Positions 1 to 5,322 of a DNA stretch of 8,005 bases are shown in pieces (within the stretch, counting starts at the first letter, position 1; each line of letters begins with the position of its first letter). This DNA comes from JBKECP01 sp047974765 (lineage in GTDB: Bacteria > Pseudomonadota > Gammaproteobacteria > Pseudomonadales > Halieaceae). The position numbers were made by a program, and so were the translations under genes. The stretch is from contig JBKECP010000005.1 in assembly GCA_047974765.1 (NCBI GenBank), positions 1 through 8,005 of the forward strand, written 5' to 3'. A model generated the notes under the pieces. The model did no database searches. It saw nothing but the letters and a program-made list of their open reading frames with translations, and had not been told where the DNA came from.

Positions 1-259
1 GCAAGTTGATAGTCAGGCCGTTGGGGCGGGTACTGGCCACCGGTACAACGCGGGCGAAGGCGCCTGACACAGGCGCATGACCTGCGACGCCAATGTCCTT
101 GCGCGACCAGTAGAGAAACTGCCCATAGGGAAGTGCGTGCTGGCGACAGAAACGCTTTGCCGACAGGCCCGATGCTTGCCAAGCTTCAATGTGTGGCTGC
201 CAGTATGCAGCGCGTTCTGCAGGGGGCGACGGTGTCGCTGAGGATTGACCATCTGACAT
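1..259 (-). CDS. tnpA: IS66-family accessory protein TnpA (3' end outside window)
   Basis: The first 86 codons of IS66 OrfA/TnpA are present, and the reading frame is open to the left edge. TnpA is the small accessory protein needed for IS66 transposition along with TnpB and the DDE transposase TnpC. Recognisable features are an N-terminal stretch with YWQPHIEAWQASGLS (residues about 19-33), then KRFCRQHALPYGQFLYWSRK (about 35-54). This is the aromatic- and basic-rich helix-turn-helix-like block typical of the family (pattern SGLS..xFCRxH.LxY..F.YWRRK). The start ATG at 259 is preceded by CAGGAG about 8 nt upstream, a good ribosome binding site. No frameshift or stop occurs in the visible part, in contrast to the degraded IS3 genes next to it, so this copy may be recent and functional. 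A longer frame on the same strand (13-252) is only a shadow. Confidence 0.88.
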   Translation of the reverse strand, partial: MSDGQSSATPSPPAERAAYWQPHIEAWQASGLSAKRFCRQHALPYGQFLYWSRKDIGVAGHAPVSGAFARVVPVASTRPNGLTINL

Positions 260-344
260 CGTGATGCTCCTGTGAGTATTGAGATGTCAGCATCTTCCGT
301 GGATAACGAATGCGGCGAAAGGGGGCTGATGCAAGGGCGCTTAC
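1..344 (-). mobile_element. IS66-family insertion sequence, tnpA-side end only
   Basis: This is the terminal part of an IS66-family element; the rest lies beyond the left edge. Read on the minus strand, the element starts at 344 with GTAAGCGCCC, the kind of terminus (GTAAG...) known for IS66 elements. An 85-nt leader follows, then the first gene, tnpA. IS66 elements usually make an 8-bp target duplication, so 345-352 (tattttga) would be one copy if the insertion is intact; the partner is outside the window. The element abuts the remains of a plus-strand IS3 element, so it probably landed in or next to older IS debris. The boundary at 344 is inferred from the terminus motif alone. Confidence 0.8.
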
Positions 345-501
345 TATTTTGAAGCGGTTCAATAGATGTGCCCGGCCCAGTTAAGTAATAATACTCTCAA
401 CTGGAGACTGTGCGACATGACGACAAGAAAGAAGTATTCAAAGGAATTTAAATTGGACGCGATCAGCCTGGTGCTGGAGCAACACTTTAGCCGAGCCGAA
501 G

Positions 502-522
502 CAGTCTGCAGTCTGCAGTCTG
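502..522 (+). repeat. 7-bp tandem repeat, three copies, inside OrfA remnant
   Basis: CAGTCTG is repeated three times head to tail. Two copies would encode the normal AEAVCSLE stretch of OrfA, so the third is most simply a replication-slippage expansion that caused a +1 shift. Confidence 0.9.
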
Positions 523-676
523 GAGATCAATGCGAATATGCTGGCCGGTGGATCAAGGAGCATGAAGCCGCCGATGGATAGGCGTTTTGCGGCAACGGCA
601 AACTCACGGTTGAGCAATCAGAGATTCGTACACTTCGCGAAGAGGTACGGCATCTGAAGACGGAGAAAGATTTCTT

Positions 677-684
677 AAAAAAAG
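677..684 (+). promoter_or_regulatory. Relic of IS3 programmed -1 frameshift site
   Basis: A run of seven A followed by G lies at the end of the OrfA leucine zipper, within the codons for FLKKA. IS3 elements normally use an A6G heptamer here to shift -1 and make the OrfAB fusion transposase. In this copy the site is presumably non-functional, because the upstream frame already has a stop at 579 and orfB is missing. Confidence 0.5.
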
Positions 685-771
685 CGACGGTCTTCTTTGT
701 CAGGGAAACGCATCGCAAGAAATACAGGGTAACGATCAACAGTGATCACAAGCAGCCGGTGTTTGATAATG

Positions 772-803
772 TGTAGTAGTTCAGACTTGTAGTAGTTCAG
801 ACT
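772..803 (+). repeat. 16-bp direct tandem repeat at the IS3/IS3 junction
   Basis: TGTAGTAGTTCAGACT occurs twice with no spacer (772-787 and 788-803). It sits exactly where the plus-strand OrfA remnant ends and the minus-strand OrfB remnant ends, so it may mark the recombination or deletion junction between the two IS3 elements. The stop codons that now close both frames (774-776 plus, 797-799 minus) lie inside it. Confidence 0.9.
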
Positions 804-882
804 TTCCAGGACAGCACGCGCCGGGAATACCAATCCACGACTGCCGCCAGATAGACGAAGCCACGAGCCATCAGGATATACG
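797..882 (-). pseudogene. IS3 transposase OrfB, 3' exon fragment
   Basis: This continues the orfB reading frame after the group II intron. The codons following the intron read YILMARGFVYLAAVVDWYSR and then RVLSWKV before a stop at 797-799. This is the conserved IS3 OrfB segment that directly follows the first catalytic Asp (family pattern DITYIPMARGFVYLAAVVDWYSRRVLSW). Joining 2715 to 882 reconstitutes D-I-T-Y-I-L-M-A-R in frame. The second catalytic Asp and the final Glu of the DDE triad, which lie further downstream in the family, are missing, so no transposase could be made even after splicing. Confidence 0.85.
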
Positions 883-883
883 G

Positions 884-919
884 GTGAGTAGACCGGCGGA
901 ATCTCACCGCCAGCCCCTC
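884..919 (-). ncRNA. Group II intron domain VI with bulged branch-point A
   Basis: Read on the minus strand, GAG-GGGCTGGCGG pairs with CCGCCGGTCT-A-CTC around a TGAGATT loop. A889 is the only unpaired base on the 3' strand, which makes it the candidate branch-point adenosine. It lies about six nucleotides before the inferred 3' splice site, close to the usual seven or eight. Confidence 0.85.
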
Positions 920-922
920 GCA

Positions 923-956
923 GAACCGTACGTGACACTCTCGCGTCATACGGCTC
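923..956 (-). ncRNA. Group II intron domain V
   Basis: A canonical 34-nt catalytic hairpin. The lower stem pairs GAGCCGTA with TACGGTTC (8 bp, one G-U), and there is a two-nucleotide CG bulge on the 3' strand. The upper stem pairs TGACGC with GTGTCA, capped by a GAGA tetraloop of the GNRA type at 942-939. The AGC catalytic triad sits near the base at 955-953. The maturase stop codon (946-948) lies inside this hairpin. Confidence 0.93.
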
Positions 957-2202
957 CCATCATTCGGCCCTTTGCTTGTTCTCTCCAATGCACGAAAGCA
1001 TAAGGGTGACGTTGTTTAAGCACATCGAGATATTGCCATGCTCTGGTTTTGTGGCCCACAAAGTACTTGTACTTACGCATTAACCATCGAACCAGATACC
1101 CATCCAGGTGCCTGCCAATACTTGCCAGCTTTGAGCGATAGAACCGCCCGTAGTACTGCCACCAGCCCCGCAATATAGGGTCAAACATCCGCGACAAATC
1201 CATCAGCGACTTGTCGTTTTTCAACTGTAAGTGCCAACTGCGGATTTCCTGCCGCATACCCTTCAATGCCGCCGGGCTGGCCGCTGGTGAGAAATTGGCG
1301 TAAACGCGCCCGTATTTATCCACCGCTTTGCGAGGACGAAAGCTGTAGCCCAAAAAGCTGAACTCAATGCTCTCGTGATCCTGCTGTCGGTTGATATCTT
1401 TACAGTACACAATACGCGTTTTCTCTGGATGAATCTGCAAGCCGCATTCCACCAAACGCTGACTAATCCGGGTAAGTATCCACTCAGCTTGACGCTGGCT
1501 TTTGCAGTGGATCACCCCATCATCGGCGTAGCGGCATAGCCGCACACTCCGACAATGTGTTTTGATCCAGCGATCCAGTGTGTAGTGCAGAAATAGGTTA
1601 GCCAACACCGGACTAATGACGCCCCCTTGCGGGGTGCCTCGGTCGCGGTTCTGCACCTCCCCATCCGCACTCACTATCGGCGCTTTCAACCAGCGCTCGA
1701 TATAAAGCACCACCCAGGGTATCTGACAGTGATGTCGGACCGCACGCATCAGTAGATCATGATCGATGTGATCGAATAGACCTTTGATATCAAACTCTAT
1801 CACCCAATCGTACTCCCAGCATCTGCGCCTCACGATATTCAGCGCGTCGTGCGCCGAACGGTTGGGCCGATAGCCGTATGAGTTCTCGTGGAAGATGGGT
1901 TCGACCAGTGGTTCAAAGACCTTCTTGACCACCGTCTGTGCGATGCGATCTGACACTGTCGGTATACCCAGGATTCGCTCGCCGCCGCTTTTCTTCGGGA
2001 TTGCAACACCTTTGACCGTCGGTGGAAAGTAGCTCCCCGACGAAAGGCGATTCCAGATCCGATAGAGGTTCGGCCCCAAGCGCTGCTCAAACTGCTGCAG
2101 CGACTGCCCATCGACACTCGCTGCCCCTCGATTAGCCTTTACATCTTTGTACGCCTCCCAAGCTAGAGATTTTGCAATCGCAAATGGCTTTGCTTCGCTC
2201 AT
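946..2202 (-). CDS. ltrA: Group II intron reverse transcriptase/maturase (LtrA-type, no endonuclease domain)
   Basis: An intact 418-residue protein that promotes intron splicing and copies the intron RNA into DNA at new sites. ATG 2202 has AGGA about 8 nt upstream. Visible blocks are the N-terminal RT0/RT1 region (residues about 10-70), IPKKSGGERILGIPTVSDRI (69-88), and NSYGYRPNRSAHDA (107-120). The catalytic FDIKGLFDHID holds D138, RGTPQGGVISP spans 188-198, and the catalytic YADD motif is at 225-228. These are followed by FSFLGYSF (281-288), then the maturase X domain with RGWWQYYGRFYRS (345-357) and RKYKYFVGHKTRAW (376-389). The protein ends soon after, so the C-terminal HNH endonuclease found in LtrA itself is absent. 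Many bacterial maturases lack it and are thought to prime from replication-fork ends. The stop codon falls within domain V, so the gene runs to the end of domain IV. Confidence 0.95.
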   Translation of the reverse strand: MSEAKPFAIAKSLAWEAYKDVKANRGAASVDGQSLQQFEQRLGPNLYRIWNRLSSGSYFPPTVKGVAIPKKSGGERILGIPTVSDRIAQTVVKKVFEPLVEPIFHENSYGYRPNRSAHDALNIVRRRCWEYDWVIEFDIKGLFDHIDHDLLMRAVRHHCQIPWVVLYIERWLKAPIVSADGEVQNRDRGTPQGGVISPVLANLFLHYTLDRWIKTHCRSVRLCRYADDGVIHCKSQRQAEWILTRISQRLVECGLQIHPEKTRIVYCKDINRQQDHESIEFSFLGYSFRPRKAVDKYGRVYANFSPAASPAALKGMRQEIRSWHLQLKNDKSLMDLSRMFDPILRGWWQYYGRFYRSKLASIGRHLDGYLVRWLMRKYKYFVGHKTRAWQYLDVLKQRHPYAFVHWREQAKGRMMGAV

Positions 2203-2475
2203 TGGTTCATCCTGCTTACACAGTTGGCCAATAAATTCGGCTGAATGACGCCGCCCCTTCGCTCCAAGGCCATTACAGCCTCTTCAACACTACTACGAGC
2301 GGCTCCGTCCCTTGATGGCACATCGGTACTATCGGCCTCGCCTTGTGAGCTTGTGCCTTTCCCTTGACATTGCCATCGAAGGTTCCCGCAGTTCCACGAG
2401 AGAGCCAGAAACAGGATCACGCTGCCTCTATGCCGGACACCATGCGGCCCATCAGCAGGCTCTGTCCGCACTGAT

Positions 2476-2498
2476 CCCGGAGCAACATCACTCCCGGG
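2476..2498 (-). ncRNA. Domain I hairpin carrying candidate EBS1
   Basis: On the minus strand CCCGG-G-AG pairs with CT-CCGGG (7 bp, one bulged G), leaving the loop TGATGTTG. The first seven loop bases, TGATGTT (2490-2484), pair with the last seven bases of the 5' exon, GACATCA (2721-2715): six Watson-Crick pairs and one G-U. This is what EBS1-IBS1 pairing in a group II intron should look like, and it independently fixes the 5' splice site at 2715/2714. Confidence 0.75.
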
Positions 2499-2714
2499 TT
2501 TTGATGTCATCTCAGCAGTTTCGACAATTGAACGGCAGTTCACGGTTGTTCGTCTTCCTGTTCCGCACCTGACGCCTTACGCGGCGCCTTTTCCTTATCG
2601 CTCACGACCACGGCTTTTGACCATAGCCGCATAAGGTGGTTTGTCACCGGCACCTGCATGCCGATAACGAGGGGCCACAATCCCTCATCTCTCCCGCAGC
2701 TTGCTGCGGCACAC

Positions 2715-3081
2715 TGATGTCCATCACCCACGCCTAATTGGGGCGGGTGATGGCCAGGCCTCTGAGCAGGTAGGGATAGATCCTGTGCGCCGGGTGACGC
2801 TGTGTCGTTTTGGGCTTGCGGTAGAGGGCTTCAATCCCCATCAGCTTCATCAAGCGAGACATCTTGCCGCGCCCCACATGGTGGCCTTCTTGACGCAGCA
2901 GGTCGCGCAGCATGCGGGCGCCGACAAAAGGCAGCTCCAAGTGCAGGCGATCAATGCGGTTCATCAGCATCTGGTCGCGAGGGCTAACAGGTTTTGGCCG
3001 GTAATAAACCGTACTTCGGCTGATATCCAGCAGTTTGGCTTGCCGAGTAATGGGCAGCTTATATTCGCGGTCGATCATCAT
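2715..3081 (-). pseudogene. IS3 transposase OrfB, 5' exon fragment
   Basis: The N-terminal part of the IS3 DDE transposase. It starts at ATG 3081, overlapping the orfA stop as ATGA. It reads MMIDREYKLPITRQAKLLDI, followed by the SRSTVYYRPKP and MNRIDRLHLELPFVGARMLR segments of the HTH_21 domain typical of OrfB. A TAG at 2734-2736 replaces the Gln expected in TRPNQVW. After it the frame continues A-W-V-M-D-I and is broken inside the following Thr codon by the intron. The Asp codon at 2721-2719 is the first residue of the DDE triad. The 3' part resumes at 882. Confidence 0.88.
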
Positions 3082-3379
3082 TTTTCGCTCAGCAATCCCG
3101 CCTTGGTGAGCGCGCCTTCTAAAAAATCGTTCTCCAGCGTTAACTGTCCGATCTTGGCATGCAGGGTTTTCACATCCACCGGAGGCTCCCTGGATTCCTC
3201 GGCACCGAACATGTCAGCGGACCGCTCCAGCAATTGCGTCTTCCACTGGGTGATCTCTGGTTGGGGTGAACGTCGAAGCGCTCAGCGAGTTCTGCCATGG
3301 TCTGTTCGCCTTTGAGGGCTTCCAGCGCCACCTTGGCCTTGAACTGGGGTTTGTAATTGCGACGGGATCGTCTGGCCAT
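3078..3379 (-). pseudogene. IS3-family transposase OrfA, frameshifted
   Basis: Starts at ATG 3379 with GGAG 6 nt upstream and reads MARRSRRNYKPQFKAKVALE, ALKGEQTMAELAERFDVHPN, the helix-turn-helix half of an IS3 OrfA. At about 3254-3258 an extra AG (CAGAGATC instead of CAGATC) shifts the frame. The shifted frame runs on to a stop outside the OrfA reading. In the ancestral frame the rest reads ITQWKTQLLERSADMFGAEE and later KIGQLTLENDFLEGALTKAG, ending at TGA 3080-3078. It is a different OrfA type from the one at 417-776, so the two IS3 remnants come from different elements. Confidence 0.88.
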
Positions 3380-3479
3380 TGAAATCTCCTGATATTGGGC
3401 AACACGATGCCCTATGTCAGACAGGGATTCCACTTATAGCGCTGTTCAGATTTCTGGAGCCAGCTCTCAGATAGCGGAT

Positions 3480-3713
3480 CAATCGACCATGCTCTACCTG
3501 AAGAAGTTTGCGAAATCTTTGAAAAGACATTGTGTGGGCATTTGCAACTATGCCAAGCACAAGCTGACCAGTGCCAGGATCGAGGCGGGCAATATCAGTA
3601 TCGGCATGATCCGCAAGCGGGCCAGAGGCATCAGGGATACAGAGTATTTCAAATTGAAAATCAGGCAGTCATCCCTTCCGGATAAGGACTCAATGTTCTA
3701 TTTTGCGGCCTAA
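3480..3713 (+). pseudogene. ISL3-family transposase, C-terminal fragment
   Basis: A plus-strand open frame (ATG 3414) extends here, but only its part from about residue 23 on resembles a transposase. It contains LKKFAKSLKRHCVGICNYAK, HKLTSARIEAGNISIGMIRK, RARGIRDTEYFKLKIRQSS and a C-terminus MFYFAA before TAA. The TSARIEAGN...IRKRARGIRDTEYF block matches what I know of ISL3-family transposase C-termini, where the Glu of the E-x-x-N stretch is the last acidic residue of the DDE triad. The N-terminal three quarters, with the other catalytic Asp residues, are missing, so this is a truncated remnant. The first 20 or so codons of the open frame overlap the orfA leader of the minus-strand IS3 and are probably not coding. 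Family assignment is from memory of the motif. Confidence 0.72.
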
Positions 3714-3916
3714 TATTCACTCATAAGACCGGAGAAGGGCCTGCCTGTCCTTTTGTTTTTTTTGTTTTTTCTCACCGAGCTAACCGACGTCCACCAACCG
3801 CATCGCCCAAGCCCGCGATAAGATCCGCAAATGAGAATTTCTATCATCTTGCAGTGGTGGGGCGAATTTGGCCAAGCCGGGGTGTGTGGTGGAGTTGGCA
3901 TCCGCCCAAGCTCAAA

Positions 3917-3933
3917 GTTGACACATTGTCAAC
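3917..3933. promoter_or_regulatory. 17-bp perfect palindrome (possible operator)
   Basis: GTTGACA-CAT-TGTCAAC is an inverted repeat with 7-bp arms and a 3-nt centre. It contains TTGACA on both strands, but 17 bp downstream on the plus strand the sequence is only TACAGC and on the minus strand TTGGGC. A promoter is therefore weakly supported. The symmetry fits a dimeric repressor site better, yet no gene obviously starts beside it; it may be left over from a gene removed by IS activity. Confidence 0.35.
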
Positions 3934-3944
3934 AACACCCTACA

Positions 3945-3961
3945 GCTGCCAATAAGGCAGC
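3945..3961 (-). terminator. Short hairpin downstream of the operon, possible weak terminator
   Basis: GCTGCC-TTATT-GGCAGC on the minus strand forms a 6-bp stem with a 5-nt loop, about 60 nt after the stop of the last operon gene. The bases after it (TGTAGGGTGTTGTTG) are not a real U tract, so intrinsic termination here would be inefficient. Confidence 0.3.
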
Positions 3962-4023
3962 CACTTTACGCGAAATTGACGGCCGCCTTGAGTTCACAAG
4001 CCGCCAAAGTTCCCTCGCCCGGT

Positions 4024-4200
4024 TCAAGCATCTGTGTTGCGTGAAAACAGCGGTGTCGTCAATAGCAGCAGGGTCGCGCCCAGACCGGCCCAGCACAGCG
4101 GGGCCCAAGACTCACCGGCGACCAAGGCGATGACTAGACTGCCGACACTGACCACCGCCGCAAACATGGGCATCGCCCAGACACTCCACAGGCTTTTCAT
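4024..4200 (-). CDS. Small two-helix membrane protein, last gene of the uptake operon
   Basis: A 58-residue protein starting at ATG 4200, which overlaps the TGA of the PepSY gene (ATGA), so it is probably translated by re-initiation. It begins MKSLWSVWAMPMFAA and has two hydrophobic segments, residues about 8-29 and 36-51, separated by GESWAP, and a short polar tail SRNTDA. Small proteins of this shape with an N-terminal W.xWxMP motif occur next to PepSY proteins in siderophore loci, as far as I recall, and their function is unknown. Likely an inner-membrane partner of the PepSY protein. A longer frame in the same reading (from 4290) would put 30 arginine-rich residues in front and overlap the PepSY coding region deeply; the ATGA start is much more plausible. 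Confidence 0.75.
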   Translation of the reverse strand: MKSLWSVWAMPMFAAVVSVGSLVIALVAGESWAPLCWAGLGATLLLLTTPLFSRNTDA

Positions 4201-5321
4201 TCCCGCGGCTCCCGACCCCGGCCGCGTCTGAACCAGAGGTAGACACCACTTCCGAGCAAAACGATGGCGGCGATGTCGAACAACGCCCACAGGAGTTTGA
4301 GTGGCAAGCCGCCGTAATCCCCGAAGTGCAGCGGTTGGGAGACCATGAGTGTCGCCAGGTGCCAGGGCGGCGGTGCGGCGTGGACCACCTCTGCGCTGCG
4401 TGCATCCACCAATACTGGCAAACGCAGGCGCTCGGTGAGTGGTGTATCTCCGGCCATGAAAAAGACAAAGTGTTGGGAACTGGCGAGGGAGGAACCGGGA
4501 AATGCGATGAGCGACTCGCTCATGCCCTGCACTGCATGTTTTACCGCGGACGAAGCGATGTCGAGGGACACTGGCTGTGTCACCAGGGTCTGTTCGCGAT
4601 TGACCGACGTCAGGGGTGCCAGCACCTCGGCCTGCCAGCGTCCGATCAGCAGGTCACCCCAAGCGTTGATAATGCCGGTGATGCCGACCACCATCAACCA
4701 ACCCGCTGTGACAATGCCAACCAGGTTGTGCAAATCGAGCCACTGGATGCGGGTGCCGCGCTCCCGGCGCACGGTGCCAAAAGGCAGCTTGCGCATGAAC
4801 GGTCCGTACAGCAGGGCTCCGCTCAGCAGGGACAACACCAGCATCAGCGCCATGAAGCCCAACAACAGCTTGCCCGGGAAGCCGGCGAAAAGGTCGATGT
4901 GCAGGCGTACCATCCACCACATAAAGCCGCTGGTGGGGTCGCCCATCGGCAGCGGGCGCGCCGTGCGGGCATCAATGGCGACCACCTTGTTGGCCATATA
5001 GTCAGACGTCGGACTCTCGCCCAGAGAGACGTACCAGAAGCGATCATCATCGATCTCGCGGGAAATAAATTGTACGTAGTGGCCGGGCATCTGGGCCCGC
5101 GCAGCCGTCAGCACTTTGCCAAAACTTGCCCGAGGGTGGTCTGCGGGCAGCTTTGGCACCTCCACGGCGCTGCCGTCCAACTCGGCGATCTCGTGGTGGA
5201 AGACCAGCGGCATGCCGCTAAGACAGAGCAGCAGCAGAAACAGGGTGGAGATCAGGCTCGACCAGCGATGCACAAAACCGACAATCGCCCAGGGCCTCCA
5301 ACCAAAGGTTCTCGCAACCAT
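4197..5321 (-). CDS. PepSY-associated inner-membrane protein (iron-regulated, PiuB-like)
   Basis: A 374-residue membrane protein of the PepSY_TM family, which sits beside TonB-dependent receptors in many proteobacteria and is thought to help reduce or release siderophore-bound iron at the cytoplasmic membrane. Four membrane segments are visible: residues about 13-40 (after VHRWSS), 150-173, 199-220 and 341-364. Large periplasmic parts lie between 1 and 2, which holds a PepSY-like stretch with VVAIDARTARPLPMGDP (113-129), and between 3 and 4, with VLVDARSAEVV (303-313). Histidines near the membrane, H18, H141 (RLHIDLF), H198 (LHNLVG) and H332 (PLHFGD), are at positions typical of the family and could bind haem or metal. 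The start ATG 5321 lies one base after the receptor stop (TGA-C-ATG) and the RBS is weak (GAGTGG), implying translational coupling. The C-terminus is Arg/Glu-rich and cytoplasmic. Confidence 0.9.
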   Translation of the reverse strand: MVARTFGWRPWAIVGFVHRWSSLISTLFLLLLCLSGMPLVFHHEIAELDGSAVEVPKLPADHPRASFGKVLTAARAQMPGHYVQFISREIDDDRFWYVSLGESPTSDYMANKVVAIDARTARPLPMGDPTSGFMWWMVRLHIDLFAGFPGKLLLGFMALMLVLSLLSGALLYGPFMRKLPFGTVRRERGTRIQWLDLHNLVGIVTAGWLMVVGITGIINAWGDLLIGRWQAEVLAPLTSVNREQTLVTQPVSLDIASSAVKHAVQGMSESLIAFPGSSLASSQHFVFFMAGDTPLTERLRLPVLVDARSAEVVHAAPPPWHLATLMVSQPLHFGDYGGLPLKLLWALFDIAAIVLLGSGVYLWFRRGRGREPRE

Positions 5322-5322
5322 G

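Larger units (their letters stand above)
417..776 (+). pseudogene. IS3-family transposase OrfA, decayed
   Basis: This is a remnant of the small helix-turn-helix protein encoded by orfA of an IS3-family element. It starts at ATG 417 (MTTRKKYSKEFKLDAISLV, the usual OrfA N-terminus) with a GGAG about 11 nt upstream. Three lesions are visible. A 7-bp unit (CAGTCTG) occurs three times in tandem at 502-522 where two copies would keep the frame. About 20-25 nt later one G is missing in CTGGCCGG, restoring the frame at GRWIKEHEAADG. An in-frame TAG at 579-581 replaces the expected Gln codon. Beyond the stop, the frame continues as GNGKLTVEQSEIRTLREEVR and HLKTEKDFLKKATVFF, the leucine-zipper part of OrfA, to a stop at 774-776. 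The last ~20 codons resemble the join to orfB (KYRV...DHKQ), after which the element is cut off. Confidence 0.85.
883..2714 (-). ncRNA. Group II intron (ribozyme plus maturase gene), apparently full length
   Basis: A self-splicing, retromobile intron of about 1,832 nt in the sense orientation of the disrupted orfB. The 5' end is GTGTG at 2714-2710, matching the GUGYG consensus. The 5' exon ends GACATCA (2721-2715), complementary to a loop of domain I (see EBS1 hairpin). Nucleotides 2714-2203 carry no gene and correspond to domains I-III and the start of IV. The maturase occupies 2202-946, followed by domain V (956-923) and domain VI. The 3' end is placed at 883 because that restores the orfB frame; 882 or 884 remain possible, and the preceding bases read CTACTCAC. 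All the parts needed for splicing appear present, in sharp contrast to the decayed host IS. Confidence 0.9.
788..3434 (-). mobile_element. IS3-family element remnant, interrupted by a group II intron
   Basis: On the minus strand this holds orfA (3379-3078), then orfB (3081 onward, overlapping orfA by ATGA), the usual IS3-family layout. The element is dead for at least four reasons: a 2-bp insertion in orfA, a nonsense codon in orfB at 2734-2736, the intron at 883-2714, and loss of everything after the WYSRRVLSW block of OrfB. I could not pick out the terminal inverted repeats with confidence, so both ends are approximate. The right end must lie between the orfA leader and the ISL3 fragment starting near 3480. 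The left end merges with the 16-bp tandem repeat at 772-803. Confidence 0.8.
3714..4023. other. Intergenic region between IS debris and the uptake operon
   Basis: I find no convincing gene in these 310 bases. A T-rich stretch (about 3752-3777, T runs broken by G) follows the ISL3 fragment and could be part of that element's end. A 17-bp perfect palindrome lies at 3917-3933 and a short hairpin at 3945-3961. The small frames here lack a good ribosome binding site or family resemblance. The region probably contains the 3' untranslated end of the minus-strand operon that stops at 4024. Confidence 0.7.

Noticed and set aside
2199..2543. Minus-strand frame of 114 codons upstream of the maturase
   Set aside because: It lies in the structured domains I-III of the intron RNA, has odd composition, and overlaps the EBS1 hairpin; non-coding RNA explains it better.
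2701..3315. Plus-strand frame of 204 codons
   Set aside because: It is the opposite strand of the IS3 orfA/orfB remnant, whose protein motifs are unmistakable.
3739..3777. T-rich tract after a weak AAGG/CCTT hairpin as terminator of the ISL3 fragment
   Set aside because: The stem is only 4-5 bp with a 10-nt loop, and the T runs are interrupted by G; not enough for a terminator call.
3781..3834. Short plus-strand frame ending NRIAQARDKIRK before TGA
   Set aside because: It resembles the C-terminus of some protein, perhaps a transposase, but 16 codons are too few to assign.
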